DNA from: Thermosulfurimonas marina
GTDB lineage: Bacteria; Desulfobacterota; Thermodesulfobacteria; Thermodesulfobacteriales; Thermodesulfobacteriaceae
Assembly (NCBI RefSeq): GCF_012317585.1
Contig: NZ_CP042909.1
Span: 992,001 to 1,056,000 of the forward strand
DNA length: 64,000 nt
Direction of reading: 5' to 3'
Under the pieces are notes generated by a model, which had not been told where the DNA came from, did not search any database, and saw only the letters and a program-made list of their open reading frames with translations. Shown one piece after another: positions 8,616-17,873 of the stretch (position 1 is its first letter; each line of letters begins with the position of its first letter). The translations under genes were made by a program, and so were the position numbers.

Positions 8616-9014
8616 ATGCGGATCTGGTACCGGGTGATTTACGGAGACACGGATTGTGGGGGCGTGATGTACTACGGAAATTACCTCCGGCTTTTTGAGA
8701 TCGGGCGCACCGAACTTCTGCGGGCTGCAGGGATCACCTACCGCCAGATTGAGGAAGAAAGGGGGCTAATCCTTCCGGTGGTGGAGGTCCAGGTGCGGTA
8801 CAAGGCCCCGGCCCGCTACGACGATCTCCTGGCGCTTGAGACCCGGCTTTCCGAGGTTCGGCCGCATCGAGTGCGCTTCGACTACCGGGTGGCCTCCGAA
8901 GAAGGCCGCACCTTGGCCACCGGCTATACGGTGCATGCCCCGGTCAATCGCCAGGGCCGACTTACCCGCTTTCCCCAGGATCTTCTGGTCTGCCTCGAAA
9001 AACTTTGCCGTTGA
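8616..9014 (+). CDS. ybgC: YbgC-type acyl-CoA thioesterase
   Basis: This 132-residue hot-dog-fold thioesterase carries the active-site segment [16 protein letters not shown] at residues 9-24. The Asp is the catalytic base of the 4-hydroxybenzoyl-CoA/YbgC family. The ATG has an AAAGGAGG site at spacing about 7. In proteobacteria ybgC often sits with tol-pal; that context is absent here, and the gene precedes the rpsU operon. Its stop codon lies inside the -35 box of the rpsU promoter. It may act on short-chain acyl-CoA or acyl-ACP linked to phospholipid synthesis. Confidence 0.88.
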   Translation: MRIWYRVIYGDTDCGGVMYYGNYLRLFEIGRTELLRAAGITYRQIEEERGLILPVVEVQVRYKAPARYDDLLALETRLSEVRPHRVRFDYRVASEEGRTLATGYTVHAPVNRQGRLTRFPQDLLVCLEKLCR

Positions 9015-9038
9015 CAGGTTTCCGAGGGGTGTTAATAT
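9011..9038 (+). promoter_or_regulatory. Strong sigma-70 promoter of the rpsU-mutS2-dnaG-rpoD operon
   Basis: A perfect TTGACA (9011-9016) and TAATAT (9033-9038) are separated by 16 bases. The predicted transcript starts near 9045 and reaches the rpsU start after a leader of about 26 bases with AAAGGAGGGG. The -35 element overlaps the ybgC stop codon. Confidence 0.75.
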
Positions 9039-9070
9039 GCCGCAAATTCCAACGAAAGGAGGGGATTCCT

Positions 9071-9274
9071 TTGCCGGGAGTGATCGTAAGAGAGGACGAG
9101 CCCTTTGAGCAGGCTCTTAAGCGGTTCAAGAAGATGGTAGAGCGGGACAAGATCCTTTCCGAGGTGAAAAAGCGCGAATTCTACGAAAAGCCCGGAGTGC
9201 GTCGGCGGAAAAAGCTCATGGCCGCCCGCAAGCGCTATCTTAAAAAACTCAAGAAGATGCGTCAGTATGATTGA
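9071..9274 (+). CDS. rpsU: Small ribosomal subunit protein bS21
   Basis: This 67-residue basic protein begins [18 protein letters not shown] after its start codon, matching bS21, with a Lys/Arg-rich helical tail ([19 protein letters not shown]). TTG at 9071 was chosen because the AAAGGAGGGG site is 7-8 bases upstream and it gives the standard length; the longer upstream frame crosses the promoter. bS21 aids translation initiation on the 30S subunit. It opens the macromolecular-synthesis operon with dnaG and rpoD. Confidence 0.92.
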   Translation: MPGVIVREDEPFEQALKRFKKMVERDKILSEVKKREFYEKPGVRRRKKLMAARKRYLKKLKKMRQYD

Positions 9275-9278
9275 TTGA

Positions 9279-11561
9279 ATGCCGGGCACCCTGGAAAAGC
9301 TCGAATGGCCCGGACTGCTAGCCCATCTTAAAAAAAGACTGCGCACTGCCGCCGGGGAAGCCCTCTTGGAGGGTCTGTCCCCGGCCTTTTCTTTTGAACA
9401 AGCCCAGGCCCGTCAAGAACGCTTCCGGGAAGTCTTTCGGTTCCGCGAAAAGCGCACGGATTTTTCCCTGCCCAGACTTCCGGCCCTGGCCCCTCTGGTA
9501 AAGAAGGCCCAGCGGGGCGGGCTCCTTTATCCCGAGGAACTTTACGCCCTGGCCGAGGCCTTTTCTGCGGGAAAGGCCCTGGGGGAGCTTTCCTTTTTCC
9601 CGGAGGTCTCTCCTCTGGAGCCCCTCCTGCGGGAACTCGAAAGGGCGCTGGCGCCCGGGGGAAAGGATCTTGCGGACGAGGCCTCCTGGGAGCTGGCCGA
9701 GGCCCGGAGGCGATATCGCCGCCTTTTTGAGAGGCTGCATGCCCTGATGGAAGATCTCCTGCGGCGCTATGCCCGGGCCGGGGTCCTGCGGGAGGAACTC
9801 ATCTTTCAGCGCAAGGGACGCCTGGTGCTTCCGGTGCGTTCCGAATATCGGGCCCGGGTGCCGGGGATCCTGCACGATGTTTCCCAGACCGGGGCCACGG
9901 TCTTCATCGAGCCGGCCGAAGCCGTGCCCGTGGCCAATGAACTGGAACGGGCCCGCCTGGAGGAAGAACGGGCCAAAAGAAAGGTCCTGGCCCGCTTGAG
10001 CGCCCTGGTGGCCGAAAGGGCTCCGGAGATCTACCGTCTGGAGGAAGCCCTGGCGGAGGTGGACCTGGCTTTGGCCCTCTTTGAACTCTCTCGCTCTTGG
10101 CGGGGGCGCTTTCCCCGGCTCAAGCCTTCGGGGAGCCTGCGCCTCCTTTCGGCGGCCCATCCCTTCTTTTTTCTGGCCGGAGAGACCCCGGTGCGGAACG
10201 ACTTTCGGCTTTCTCCGGAAAGGCCCGTGCTGGTAATAAGCGGGCCCAACTTCGGGGGCAAGACTGTGGCCGCCAAGACCGTGGGGCTCTGTGTCCTCAT
10301 GGCCCAGGCGGGCTTTCCCCTTCCGGCCTCGGAGGACTCGGAGATTCCGGTCTTTTCCCGGGTGCTTGCAGACCTGGGAGACGAGCAGGAACTTTCCTCC
10401 GGGGAGAGCACCTTTTCCGCCCATCTGCGGGAGCTGGCCGAGATCCTGGAGGGCGCCGGTCCGGGGTCTCTGGTGATCCTCGATGAGCCGGGCAGAGGAA
10501 CCGATCCTCGGGAAGGAGCCGCCCTGTCCGTGGCGGTGTTGGAGAGACTGGAGACCTCCGGGGCCTTTATCGTGGCCACCACCCATTTTTCCGAGGTCAA
10601 GCGCTATGCCTTGTCCTCGCCCCGGGCCCGGCCCGCGGGGATGCTCTTTGACGAAAGGTTCGGCCGGCCTACCTATCGCCTGGTTTACGGATTGGTGGGG
10701 GCCTCCCACGGCCTGGGCCTGGCCCGCCGCAGGCTTCCGGAAGAGGTGGTGGACCGGGCCGAGGCCCTCCTTTCCGGGGGTGAAGACTATGAACGGCTTT
10801 TGGCGGAGATCCGGCGTCTGGAAGAGACCCTTCGGGAAAAAGAGGCGCTCCTGGCGGAGAAGGAAAGGGCTCTAGCCCTTGAGGAGAGCCGGCTTGCGGA
10901 AAGGAGGCGAGAGGTCGAAAGACATCTTACGGAAGAGAGGGAGCGCTTGCGCGCGGAGGTTTGGGAGCGCTTGCGGAAACTAGAGGCCGAAATGGCCCCC
11001 CTGGCCCGCAAGGCCGAAGGACCTCGGACCCGGGAAAGGGTCTTTCGGGAGCAGGTGGAGGAGGTGCTGGCTCCGCTTCAGGAGAGGGTCCCCGAAAGGC
11101 TTCAGCCGGGCCAGAAGGTCTATCTCCTCGATCTTCGGAAGGAAGCCGAGGTCCTGCGGGATCTGGGCCGGGAGGTGGAGGTGCGGGCCGGGGCCTTTAG
11201 ACTTGCAGTCCCGCGAAAAAGTATTAAAGTCCTTTCGGATGTTCGGCCAGAACCCCGGGTACGGATCTCGGTCTCGGCTTCTCCTGCGCAAAGCGACTCC
11301 CTCCATCTACTCGGTCTCCGGGTGGACGAGGCCCTGGCCCAGCTGGAGACTTTTCTCAACCGGGCCTTATTAGAAGGCCGAAGGGAGGTGCGCATCGTTC
11401 ACGGCCTGGGTACGGGGAGGCTGCTGACCGCCGTGAGGGCCTATCTCGAAGGCCACGAGGCGGTGGAGGCCCTGCGCCCCGGCTCGCCCCTGGAAGGGGG
11501 AGAAGGGGTGACCGTGGTGCGCTTGGCCTCTCCGGCGGCCACTAAAGGGAGGGGGGTGTGA
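9279..11561 (+). CDS. mutS2: Endonuclease MutS2
   Basis: This 760-residue protein has the MutS2 layout: N-terminal core and clamp helices, an ABC-type ATPase with Walker A GPNFGGKT (about residues 323-330), the ABC signature region SSGESTFSAHL, Walker B LVILDEPGRGTDP, then a long coiled coil (about 500-600). It ends in a C-terminal Smr nuclease domain with LHLLGLRVDEAL and IVHGLGTGRL. MutS2 suppresses recombination or rescues collided ribosomes, depending on the species. It lies four bases after rpsU and overlaps dnaG by four bases, an unusual insertion into the rpsU-dnaG-rpoD operon. Confidence 0.93.
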   Translation: MPGTLEKLEWPGLLAHLKKRLRTAAGEALLEGLSPAFSFEQAQARQERFREVFRFREKRTDFSLPRLPALAPLVKKAQRGGLLYPEELYALAEAFSAGKALGELSFFPEVSPLEPLLRELERALAPGGKDLADEASWELAEARRRYRRLFERLHALMEDLLRRYARAGVLREELIFQRKGRLVLPVRSEYRARVPGILHDVSQTGATVFIEPAEAVPVANELERARLEEERAKRKVLARLSALVAERAPEIYRLEEALAEVDLALALFELSRSWRGRFPRLKPSGSLRLLSAAHPFFFLAGETPVRNDFRLSPERPVLVISGPNFGGKTVAAKTVGLCVLMAQAGFPLPASEDSEIPVFSRVLADLGDEQELSSGESTFSAHLRELAEILEGAGPGSLVILDEPGRGTDPREGAALSVAVLERLETSGAFIVATTHFSEVKRYALSSPRARPAGMLFDERFGRPTYRLVYGLVGASHGLGLARRRLPEEVVDRAEALLSGGEDYERLLAEIRRLEETLREKEALLAEKERALALEESRLAERRREVERHLTEERERLRAEVWERLRKLEAEMAPLARKAEGPRTRERVFREQVEEVLAPLQERVPERLQPGQKVYLLDLRKEAEVLRDLGREVEVRAGAFRLAVPRKSIKVLSDVRPEPRVRISVSASPAQSDSLHLLGLRVDEALAQLETFLNRALLEGRREVRIVHGLGTGRLLTAVRAYLEGHEAVEALRPGSPLEGGEGVTVVRLASPAATKGRGV

Positions 11562-13300
11562 GTCTTCGGGAGGCGGCCCTCCGCCTTCGAGAAAGCATAA
11601 ATATCGTGGATCTGATCTCCGAGTTCGTGGCCCTAAAGAAAAGGGGCCGCAACTATGTGGGGCTTTGTCCCTTCCATTCCGAGACCAAGCCCTCCTTTAC
11701 GGTAAGCGAGGAAAAACAGATTTTTTATTGCTTTGGTTGCGGGGCCGGAGGAGACGTTATCGGTTTTTACATGCGGGTAAACGGGCTCTCCTTCGGGGAG
11801 GCGGTGCGCGAGCTGGCCCGCAGGTACCATCTTCCTTTGCCCTCGGAGCTCCGGGAGTCTGCGGAAAGCGGCGAACATCGGGAGCTTTACCGTATAAACG
11901 AGCGGGCGGTGCGTTTTTTTGAGAGGATGCTTGGGGCCCCGGAGGGGAAGGCGGCCCGGGAATATCTTCGGGGCCGCGGTCTTTCCGAGGACCTCCGGCG
12001 GACCTTCCTTCTGGGCTACGCCCCCTCCGACGGAGGGGCCCTTACCTCTCATCTACGTCTGGCCGGGGTGGATCTGGCTCTGGCGGAAAAGGCCGGGGTG
12101 CTGGCCCGGCGCGAGGATGGCACCTATTACGACCGCTTCCGGGGTCGGCTCATTTTTCCTATTCGGGATCTTTCCGGGCGGGTGGTGGCCTTCGGAGGCC
12201 GGATCGTGGGGGAGGGAGAACCCAAGTATCTCAACTCCCCCGAAAGTCCCATTTATCATAAGAGCCGCGTTCTTTACGGACTTTACGAGGCCCGTCCTTT
12301 TATTCGGGAAAAGGGCCACGGCCTGGTGGTGGAGGGTTATTTTGACCTCCTTTCCCTCTGGGAGCACGGTTTTCGCCACACGGTGGCCACCTGCGGCACC
12401 GCTCTGACCGAAGACCATGTGCGCCTTTTGAAGAGGTTTTCCCGGGACTGGTATCTGGTCTTTGACGGGGATGAGGCCGGCCGCAAGGCGGCGGCCCGGG
12501 CCGTGGGGCTTTTTTTCTCTCAAGGGCTCTTTCCCCGGGTGGTCTTTCTCCCCGAGGGAGAAGATCCGGACAGCCTGGTGCGCAAGGCCCCGGCGGCCCT
12601 CTCCGAGGCCCTGGAGCAGGCGGAAGAGCCCCTTTCCTTTTTGGTGGAGTATCTCCTCAGGATTTACGGTCGGGGACCGGAGGGCAAGGCCCAGGTGGTA
12701 CGCGAGATCCGGGAAATCCTGGGGCGCCTTCCGGATCCGGTTCTCCGTCACGAATATCTGCGTCGGGCGGCCCGCAAACTGGATCTCCCTGAAGGATTGC
12801 TTCTCTCTCCTCGGTGCCCTCAGAGGGAGACCCTTTCCCAGGAGAGGGAGGGGGCCCCCTGGGGACGGCTCCTCCTTCAATTTCTCCTCCAGTGGCCCTC
12901 CCGGGCCGAGGAGTTGGCGGCCCTTTCTCCCGAGGAATTCTTGGAGGATCCGGAAAAGACCCTTTATGAAGAAGTCCTTTCGGCCCTGCGGGAGGGGATT
13001 TCTCCGGAGCGGCTCACCTTTGTCGAGGGCATACTGCAGTCCCTTTTCAGCGAGCTTCTGTTTTCTCCTCCGCTGGAGGCTTCTCCCGAGGAGGTCCTGG
13101 CTCAGATTCGTGCCTGGATCCTGCGCCGACGGTTTGAGGCCCAGGCCCGAGATCTTCGGCGGACCATTCGAGAACTTGAGGCCCGAGGACGCCACCAGGA
13201 GGTGGCCGGACTCCTCCGGGCCTATACGGAGCTTTGTCGTAGATTTCCTAAAGAATGCCAAGGGGAGGGGGTGTATGAGCCGCTCCAAAAAGGGTCTTGA
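11558..13300 (+). CDS. dnaG: DNA primase
   Basis: This 580-residue primase lays RNA primers for replication. The N-terminal CHC2 zinc finger is [11 protein letters not shown] with [11 protein letters not shown] (about residues 38-67). The catalytic core has EYLRGRGLS and [17 protein letters not shown]. The TOPRIM residues are in [12 protein letters not shown] and [10 protein letters not shown]. The GTG start overlaps the mutS2 stop (GTGA). The C-terminal helicase-binding region is divergent. The 3' end overlaps the rpoD start by 26 bases. Confidence 0.95.
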   Translation: MSLREAALRLRESINIVDLISEFVALKKRGRNYVGLCPFHSETKPSFTVSEEKQIFYCFGCGAGGDVIGFYMRVNGLSFGEAVRELARRYHLPLPSELRESAESGEHRELYRINERAVRFFERMLGAPEGKAAREYLRGRGLSEDLRRTFLLGYAPSDGGALTSHLRLAGVDLALAEKAGVLARREDGTYYDRFRGRLIFPIRDLSGRVVAFGGRIVGEGEPKYLNSPESPIYHKSRVLYGLYEARPFIREKGHGLVVEGYFDLLSLWEHGFRHTVATCGTALTEDHVRLLKRFSRDWYLVFDGDEAGRKAAARAVGLFFSQGLFPRVVFLPEGEDPDSLVRKAPAALSEALEQAEEPLSFLVEYLLRIYGRGPEGKAQVVREIREILGRLPDPVLRHEYLRRAARKLDLPEGLLLSPRCPQRETLSQEREGAPWGRLLLQFLLQWPSRAEELAALSPEEFLEDPEKTLYEEVLSALREGISPERLTFVEGILQSLFSELLFSPPLEASPEEVLAQIRAWILRRRFEAQARDLRRTIRELEARGRHQEVAGLLRAYTELCRRFPKECQGEGVYEPLQKGS

Positions 13301-14852
13301 ATTGTTGGAAAAAGAAGAACCTAGCTGTCTTACCGAGGTAGGGGCCCTTTATGGGTTAGAGGAGGATCTGGAGGCCTTAGAGGCCCGAGAATTTGATCCC
13401 GTGCGTTATTACCTCAAGGATATGGGGGACATCCCCCTCCTTACCCGGGAAGAGGAGGTAGAGCTGGCCCGGGCCATGGAGGAGGGAGAGATCCAGGCCC
13501 TGGCGGCGGCCCTTTCTCTGCCCTGGACCCTGCGGAAGCTCGCGCATCTTCTGGCGGATTTCGAGAAGGGAAAGGTGCGTCTGCGGGAAATCCTGCGGGA
13601 TGTGGACGAGTTTTCCGAAGACTCTGGGGAAACCTCTTCCACCAAAGAATGGCTGGAGCAATTGAGGGGGACCTTAAAGGAGATGCTCTCCCTCCTGGAA
13701 GACCTCCCTCAGGAAAAGGGGCCACGGATCGGAGCCTACCGCCGCCTTTATCTCCTGCGGAGGAGTTTGAGCGAGGTCCTTTTTACCAGGAGGCTTTCCC
13801 GCAGGCTCGTCGAAGAACTGGTGAAAGAGCCCCTGGAGGTGGCCTGCGAACTTTCGCGGGCCGAAAGGGCCCTCAAAGAAATGGAGGAGCGCACCGGATA
13901 CCAGCTGGCGGTCCTCATCCAGCATTTTGTAAAAAGCAACGGAGAATTTTCCCGGGTGGAGGCGGCCTCGGCCAAACTGGGGCTTTCTGCCGAGGAGTTT
14001 CTGCGCCTTCGCGAAAAATATCTGGCCTTTCAGCGGCTGCGTCGGGAGATCCCGGAGCGCTTTGGGGTGCCGCTTCTCCGATTCCGGAAGGTGATCGAGG
14101 AGATGCAGGCCGGGCTTTCCCGGGCCCGGGAAGCCAAAGAACGCCTGGTGCGGGCCAATCTGCGTCTGGTGGTCTCGGTGGCCAAAAAGTATGTGGGCCG
14201 GGGGCTTCCCTTCCTGGATCTCATCCAGGAGGGCAATATCGGCCTCATGAAGGCGGTGGAAAAATTTGACTGGCGCCGGGGATATAAGTTCAGCACCTAT
14301 GCCACTTGGTGGATTCGGCAGGCCATTACCCGAGCCATTGCCGACCAGGCCCGCACCATCCGCATTCCGGTGCATATGATTGAACTGGTGAACAAGCTGG
14401 TGCGCACCTCTCTGCGTTACTACCAGGAAAAGGGTGAGGAGCCCACTCCGGAGGTTCTGGCCCAGGAAATGGGGCTTCCGGTGGAAAAGGTCAAGACCAT
14501 TCTCAAGGTTACCAAGGACCCGGTATCCCTGGAGACCCCGGTGGGAGACGATGAGGATTCTCTTCTGGGGGATTTTATCGAGGACGAAATGATTTTGGGG
14601 CCGGACGAGGCGGCGGAGGACCTTTCTATGATGGAAGAAGTGCGCAAACTTCTTTCTCTACTTACCCCGCGAGAGGAGAAGGTGCTTCGGCTGCGTTTCG
14701 GCATCGGGGAAAGACACGAACACACCCTGGAGGAGGTGGGGCGGGCCTTCGGGGTCACCCGGGAACGCATTCGCCAGATCGAGTCCAAGGCCCTGCGCAA
14801 GCTTCGGCATCCGCAGCGGAGTAAATTTCTGAAAATTTACCTGACTTCCTGA
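13275..14852 (+). CDS. rpoD: Primary RNA polymerase sigma factor (sigma-70, RpoD)
   Basis: This 525-residue housekeeping sigma factor is shorter than the E. coli protein because region 1.1 and part of the non-conserved region are reduced. Region 1.2 is [21 protein letters not shown] (about residues 41-61). Region 2 contains [19 protein letters not shown] and the -10-recognition helix [13 protein letters not shown]. Region 4 ends [19 protein letters not shown], the -35 helix. The ATG at 13275 has GGGGAGGGGG upstream and lies inside the dnaG end. It ends the rpsU-mutS2-dnaG-rpoD operon. Confidence 0.95.
   Translation: MSRSKKGLELLEKEEPSCLTEVGALYGLEEDLEALEAREFDPVRYYLKDMGDIPLLTREEEVELARAMEEGEIQALAAALSLPWTLRKLAHLLADFEKGKVRLREILRDVDEFSEDSGETSSTKEWLEQLRGTLKEMLSLLEDLPQEKGPRIGAYRRLYLLRRSLSEVLFTRRLSRRLVEELVKEPLEVACELSRAERALKEMEERTGYQLAVLIQHFVKSNGEFSRVEAASAKLGLSAEEFLRLREKYLAFQRLRREIPERFGVPLLRFRKVIEEMQAGLSRAREAKERLVRANLRLVVSVAKKYVGRGLPFLDLIQEGNIGLMKAVEKFDWRRGYKFSTYATWWIRQAITRAIADQARTIRIPVHMIELVNKLVRTSLRYYQEKGEEPTPEVLAQEMGLPVEKVKTILKVTKDPVSLETPVGDDEDSLLGDFIEDEMILGPDEAAEDLSMMEEVRKLLSLLTPREEKVLRLRFGIGERHEHTLEEVGRAFGVTRERIRQIESKALRKLRHPQRSKFLKIYLTS
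14821..14840 (+). repeat. AT-rich inverted repeat at the rpoD 3' end
   Basis: GTAAATTT and AAATTTAC form a perfect 8-base-pair stem around a CTGA loop inside the last codons of rpoD. There is no GC clamp or U-tract, so it is a weak candidate for a 3'-end structure rather than a clear terminator. Confidence 0.35.
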
Positions 14853-14856
14853 TTTC

Positions 14857-14884
14857 TTGACAGAAAAGGAGGCCCGACTACATT
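14857..14884 (+). promoter_or_regulatory. Sigma-70 promoter of the CAU-anticodon tRNA gene
   Basis: A perfect TTGACA (14857-14862) and TACATT (14879-14884) are separated by 16 bases. The predicted start, about seven bases later, is two or three bases before the mature tRNA 5' end. This fits the short leaders of tRNA genes. Confidence 0.7.
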
Positions 14885-14893
14885 AGAAGCGGT

Positions 14894-14967
14894 GGGCCTG
14901 TAGCTCAGCTGGTTAGAGCCACCGGCTCATAACCGGGAGGTCGGAGGTTCGAATCCTCCCAGGCCCA
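14894..14967 (+). tRNA. tRNA with CAU anticodon (tRNA-Met or lysidine-type tRNA-Ile2)
   Basis: The cloverleaf is complete: acceptor GGGCCTG/CAGGCCC, D-arm GCTC/GAGC, anticodon loop CTCATAA, and T-arm GGAGG-TTCGAAT-CCTCC. The discriminator A is followed by CCC, so CCA is not fully encoded. The anticodon is CAU. The first anticodon-stem pair (A921-G937) is mismatched. The acceptor stem GGGCCTG with discriminator A resembles isoleucine tRNAs, so this may be the AUA-reading tRNA modified by TilS rather than elongator Met. Confidence 0.9.
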
Positions 14968-14984
14968 CCCTTGATCTTTTGGAG

Positions 14985-15785
14985 ATGGAGATCGCGGTAG
15001 AAGACATATGTCAGTGGGTGGAGGAGTGGGCCCCGGCCGGCTGGGCGGAGGAGTGGGATAATGTAGGTCTGCAGTTCGGCTCCCTCCGGGCTCCGGTTCG
15101 CCATCTGGGCCTGGCCCTGGAGCTCACCCCGGCGGTGGCGAAATGGGTGCGCGAGGAGAAGATAGATTGCCTTCTCACCCACCATCCCGTCTTTTTCCGG
15201 CCCCTTAAAAGGCTTTCAGCGGAGGACCCCTGGGAGGCCCTCATTTTGGGGCTCATCCGGGAGGGGGTCACCGTGGTCTCCTATCACACCAATCTGGATG
15301 TGGCCCCGGGAGGGGTTACAGAGGCCTTAGGTAAAGGGCTTGGCCTCCGGATGGGGGAGCCTCTTCGGCCCCGGAAGGAAGATCCTCGGGTAGGGCTGGG
15401 GCGTTTGGCCGAGGTTCCGGAGCCCCTCTCTCTGGCCGAGCTCGCGGAGCGTCTGGCCAGGCTGGTGAAGGCCCCGGTCTTTCTGGTGGGAGAGGGGGAG
15501 TTGCGGCTGCGGCGGGTGGCCCTTTGTGCCGGCTCCGGGATGGACCTTCTTCCGGAGGTCTTGCAAAACCAGGCTCAGGCGTTTATAACCGGCGATGTCA
15601 AACATCATGCGGCCCGGGTGGCCGAAGTCTCCGGAGTGGCCCTGGTGGTAAGCGATCACTATGCCCTAGAGGAATATTTTTGGCAAAAGCTGGCCCGGAA
15701 AATAGCCCAGGAGTTTCCCGCCATCCGGGTGAGTTACTTCCGAGGGAAGGGTCCCTTTCAACAAATATTACCCAAGGAGGCTTGA
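14985..15785 (+). CDS. Nif3-like dinuclear metal centre protein (GTP cyclohydrolase 1 type 2 family)
   Basis: This 266-residue protein of the NIF3/YbgI/YqfO family forms toroidal hexamers with two metals per subunit. Metal-ligand segments are EWDNVGLQFGS near the N-terminus, LTHHPVFFRPLKRL (about residues 63-76), SYHTNLDVAPGG, and ITGDVKHHAARV with VSDHYALEEYFWQKL near the C-terminus. The exact reaction is unknown. The start is uncertain: ATG at 14985 gives the family-like N-terminus, and TTG at 14979 is also possible. The next gene begins two bases after its stop, the usual deltaproteobacterial pairing with a zinc-ribbon coiled-coil protein. Confidence 0.88.
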   Translation: MEIAVEDICQWVEEWAPAGWAEEWDNVGLQFGSLRAPVRHLGLALELTPAVAKWVREEKIDCLLTHHPVFFRPLKRLSAEDPWEALILGLIREGVTVVSYHTNLDVAPGGVTEALGKGLGLRMGEPLRPRKEDPRVGLGRLAEVPEPLSLAELAERLARLVKAPVFLVGEGELRLRRVALCAGSGMDLLPEVLQNQAQAFITGDVKHHAARVAEVSGVALVVSDHYALEEYFWQKLARKIAQEFPAIRVSYFRGKGPFQQILPKEA

Positions 15786-15786
15786 A

Positions 15787-16539
15787 GTGCGTCAGGAAAT
15801 TGCCAGCCTCATCCGGCTTCAGGAGTTGGATCTGAAAATTTTGGAGTTAGACCGACAGAGGGAGGAGCTTCCCGCGGCCCTGCGGGCGGCCGAGGCCGAG
15901 TTGGCGGAAAAGAAAAGCCGCTTAGAAGAGATTTCTCGGCGTCTGGAGGAGATCGATCTCAAACGCCGGGCCGAAGAGGAGGAGCTCGAGGAGGAGATGC
16001 AGCGCCTGCGCAAGACCCAGACCCGACTCATGCAGATCAGGGGCACCCGAGAGTACCAGGCCCTCCTGCGGGAGATGGAGGAGATCAAGAGGGCCAATAA
16101 GGAGCGGGAGGAGAACCTTCTTAAGCTCATGGAGGAGCAGGAAAAGCTCAAGCAGGAGAAGGAGGCCCTGGAGAAAGAGATCGCCGAGGTTGAAAAACGG
16201 GTGGCTGAAGAGAGGACCCGGTATGAGGCCCTGTGTGGGGAGCTTGAGGCGGAGAAGAAAAAGCATCTTGAGGAAAGGACTCGGTTACTTCAGGAGATTC
16301 CCCAGACCCTGCTGCGACGCTACGAATTCATCCGGGAGAGGAAAGGGGGGCTGGCCATTGTGGCCGTAGAAAACGGGACTTGCGGAGGGTGCCACATGCA
16401 CATCCCGCCCCAGCTCTTCAACGAGCTTCAGCGGGACGACAAGTATTACGAATGTCCTCTCTGCCGGCGTCTGATCTATTACAAGAAGATCTACTTCCCG
16501 GAGCCCGAGGAGGCCGAGGAGGCTCCGGCTGAGGAATAG
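15787..16539 (+). CDS. C4-type zinc ribbon coiled-coil protein (DUF164 family)
   Basis: This 250-residue protein consists of a long charged coiled coil (about residues 15-175, rich in EE/RR/LEE heptads) followed by a C4 zinc ribbon, CGGCHMH and CPLCRRLIYY (about 199-235). It matches the CT398/DUF164 family, often found next to Nif3-like genes and suggested to work in nucleic-acid or flagellar/type III contexts. The GTG start (15787) lies just after the Nif3 stop, with AAGGAGG upstream. The 3' end overlaps a convergent glycosyltransferase gene by 49 bases. Confidence 0.85.
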   Translation: MRQEIASLIRLQELDLKILELDRQREELPAALRAAEAELAEKKSRLEEISRRLEEIDLKRRAEEEELEEEMQRLRKTQTRLMQIRGTREYQALLREMEEIKRANKEREENLLKLMEEQEKLKQEKEALEKEIAEVEKRVAEERTRYEALCGELEAEKKKHLEERTRLLQEIPQTLLRRYEFIRERKGGLAIVAVENGTCGGCHMHIPPQLFNELQRDDKYYECPLCRRLIYYKKIYFPEPEEAEEAPAEE

Positions 16540-17858
16540 ACCCGCAGGACCTTCCCTTTCCGGTAAAAGGGGGAGATCTCTCTTAAGAATTGCAGGCCTT
16601 GGTCAAGAGGGGCCAGGCCTTGGCGAGTCTCTTGGAGAATAATTCCGGGGGGAAAGGGCGGGCCTTTTAAGACCGGGATGGGGCCTCCCCGATAAAAGAC
16701 CAGAAGGTAATTCGGCCGGCCGTAAAAATAGACCTTGGGGGCCGAGAGATAAGGCCGAGCCCGTTTGAGGGACTCAAAGCGCAGGGCATTTCCCCGGATT
16801 TCTGAAAAGAGGGCCCCAACAAGAAGCCCCAGGGCCAGAAAGAGGGCTACCTGACGCACCAGTCTTTCCTTCTCCCGGAACCAGTTTGCGGCCGCAAGGG
16901 CCAGGGAGATAGCGAAAAAGGGATAAAGTGAAAGGAGATACTTACTGAATTTGGCGGCGGTGAAGCTGAGGAGGAGGAGGGGCACAAGCCAGCAAAGGAG
17001 GAGAAAGAGCCGGTCTCTTTCGGCCAGATGTAGCCGGAGGAAGGCCTGGGCTCGCAAGAGGAGGAGGCTTTCGGGAAGAAAACCCAGGAGGAGGGCCCCG
17101 GCGTAGTGATAAAAGGGGTCGCGCTTCCCGGTGGTCAGCCTCCCTAGGAGATCTACCCGGACAAACTCTCCGAAGTTCCCTCCCCCGAGTCGGTGATAAA
17201 GGTAGAGGTACCAGGCGAGGGCCGGGGTTGCGGAAAGGAGGAGAGCCAGGGGGTGGAGGAGGGAAAGGGTCCGGCGTTCCCGGGTGAGGAATCCGAAGGC
17301 CACCACCGGGGACAAGGCCAGAAGAATGAAGGGCCCCTTGGTAAGAAGGCCCGCGGAAAAGCTCAGAAAGGCCCAGAGGAGGGGCCGCAGGTTTCCGGAC
17401 CGGAGATAGAGGAAAGCCCCGTAAAGATAGGCCGTGAAGAAGAAGGCGAGAAGCATCTCCAGTTCCACCCGGTGGGCGAAAAAGTAAAAGCGCGGGGCGG
17501 CCAGGAGGAAAAGGAGCGCCAGGAAGGCGGCCAGGGTCCCTCCCAGCCTGCGGGCCAGGAGATAGGTGAGGGCCAGGATCCCGGCCGCAGAAAGAAGGGA
17601 AGGAAGCCGCAGCACCGGTTCACTTAGTCCCAGGGCCCAGGCCAGGGCCCCGGCGAGCCAGGGATGGAGCGGAGGCTTGGTGACGTAGGGCTGGCCGTTT
17701 AGGTGCGGGACGAGCCAGTGGCCGAAACGGACCGCCTCCTGTACGATCTCCGCCCGTCGGGCCTCCTGAACGGAGGTCAAGGGTAAAAAGAGAGGAACTA
17801 TGTATAGTCCTAAGATTGCCAGACAGAAAGCCCCAAAAGCTCTAAAAGCCGCCTTCAT
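16491..17858 (-). CDS. ArnT-like/GT39-83 family membrane glycosyltransferase
   Basis: This 455-residue protein with about 10-12 membrane helices belongs to the ArnT/PMT superfamily, which transfers sugars from polyprenyl phosphate at the periplasmic face. The N-terminal loop contains the signature QEARRAEIVQEAVRFGHWLV then HLNGQPYVTKPPLHPWL (about residues 31-70). It is the last gene of the leftward RND/two-component region, 15 bases after an RND pump gene. This placement suggests lipid A or envelope glycan modification within the same regulon. The donor and acceptor are unknown. Confidence 0.85.
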   Translation of the reverse strand: MKAAFRAFGAFCLAILGLYIVPLFLPLTSVQEARRAEIVQEAVRFGHWLVPHLNGQPYVTKPPLHPWLAGALAWALGLSEPVLRLPSLLSAAGILALTYLLARRLGGTLAAFLALLFLLAAPRFYFFAHRVELEMLLAFFFTAYLYGAFLYLRSGNLRPLLWAFLSFSAGLLTKGPFILLALSPVVAFGFLTRERRTLSLLHPLALLLSATPALAWYLYLYHRLGGGNFGEFVRVDLLGRLTTGKRDPFYHYAGALLLGFLPESLLLLRAQAFLRLHLAERDRLFLLLCWLVPLLLLSFTAAKFSKYLLSLYPFFAISLALAAANWFREKERLVRQVALFLALGLLVGALFSEIRGNALRFESLKRARPYLSAPKVYFYGRPNYLLVFYRGGPIPVLKGPPFPPGIILQETRQGLAPLDQGLQFLREISPFYRKGKVLRVYSSAGASSASSGSGK

Positions 17859-17873
17859 TTGGATTGCCCTTAG

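Noticed and set aside
9318-10709. 463-codon frame antisense to mutS2
   Set aside because: Low-complexity Gly/Pro/His-rich translation typical of GC-rich antisense frames; mutS2 motifs are intact on the plus strand.
12053-13288. 411-codon frame antisense to dnaG
   Set aside because: DnaG zinc finger and TOPRIM are intact on the plus strand, and the antisense frame has no family signature.
14821-14840. Rho-independent terminator after rpoD
   Set aside because: The stem is purely AT-rich, lies within the coding region and has no U-tract.
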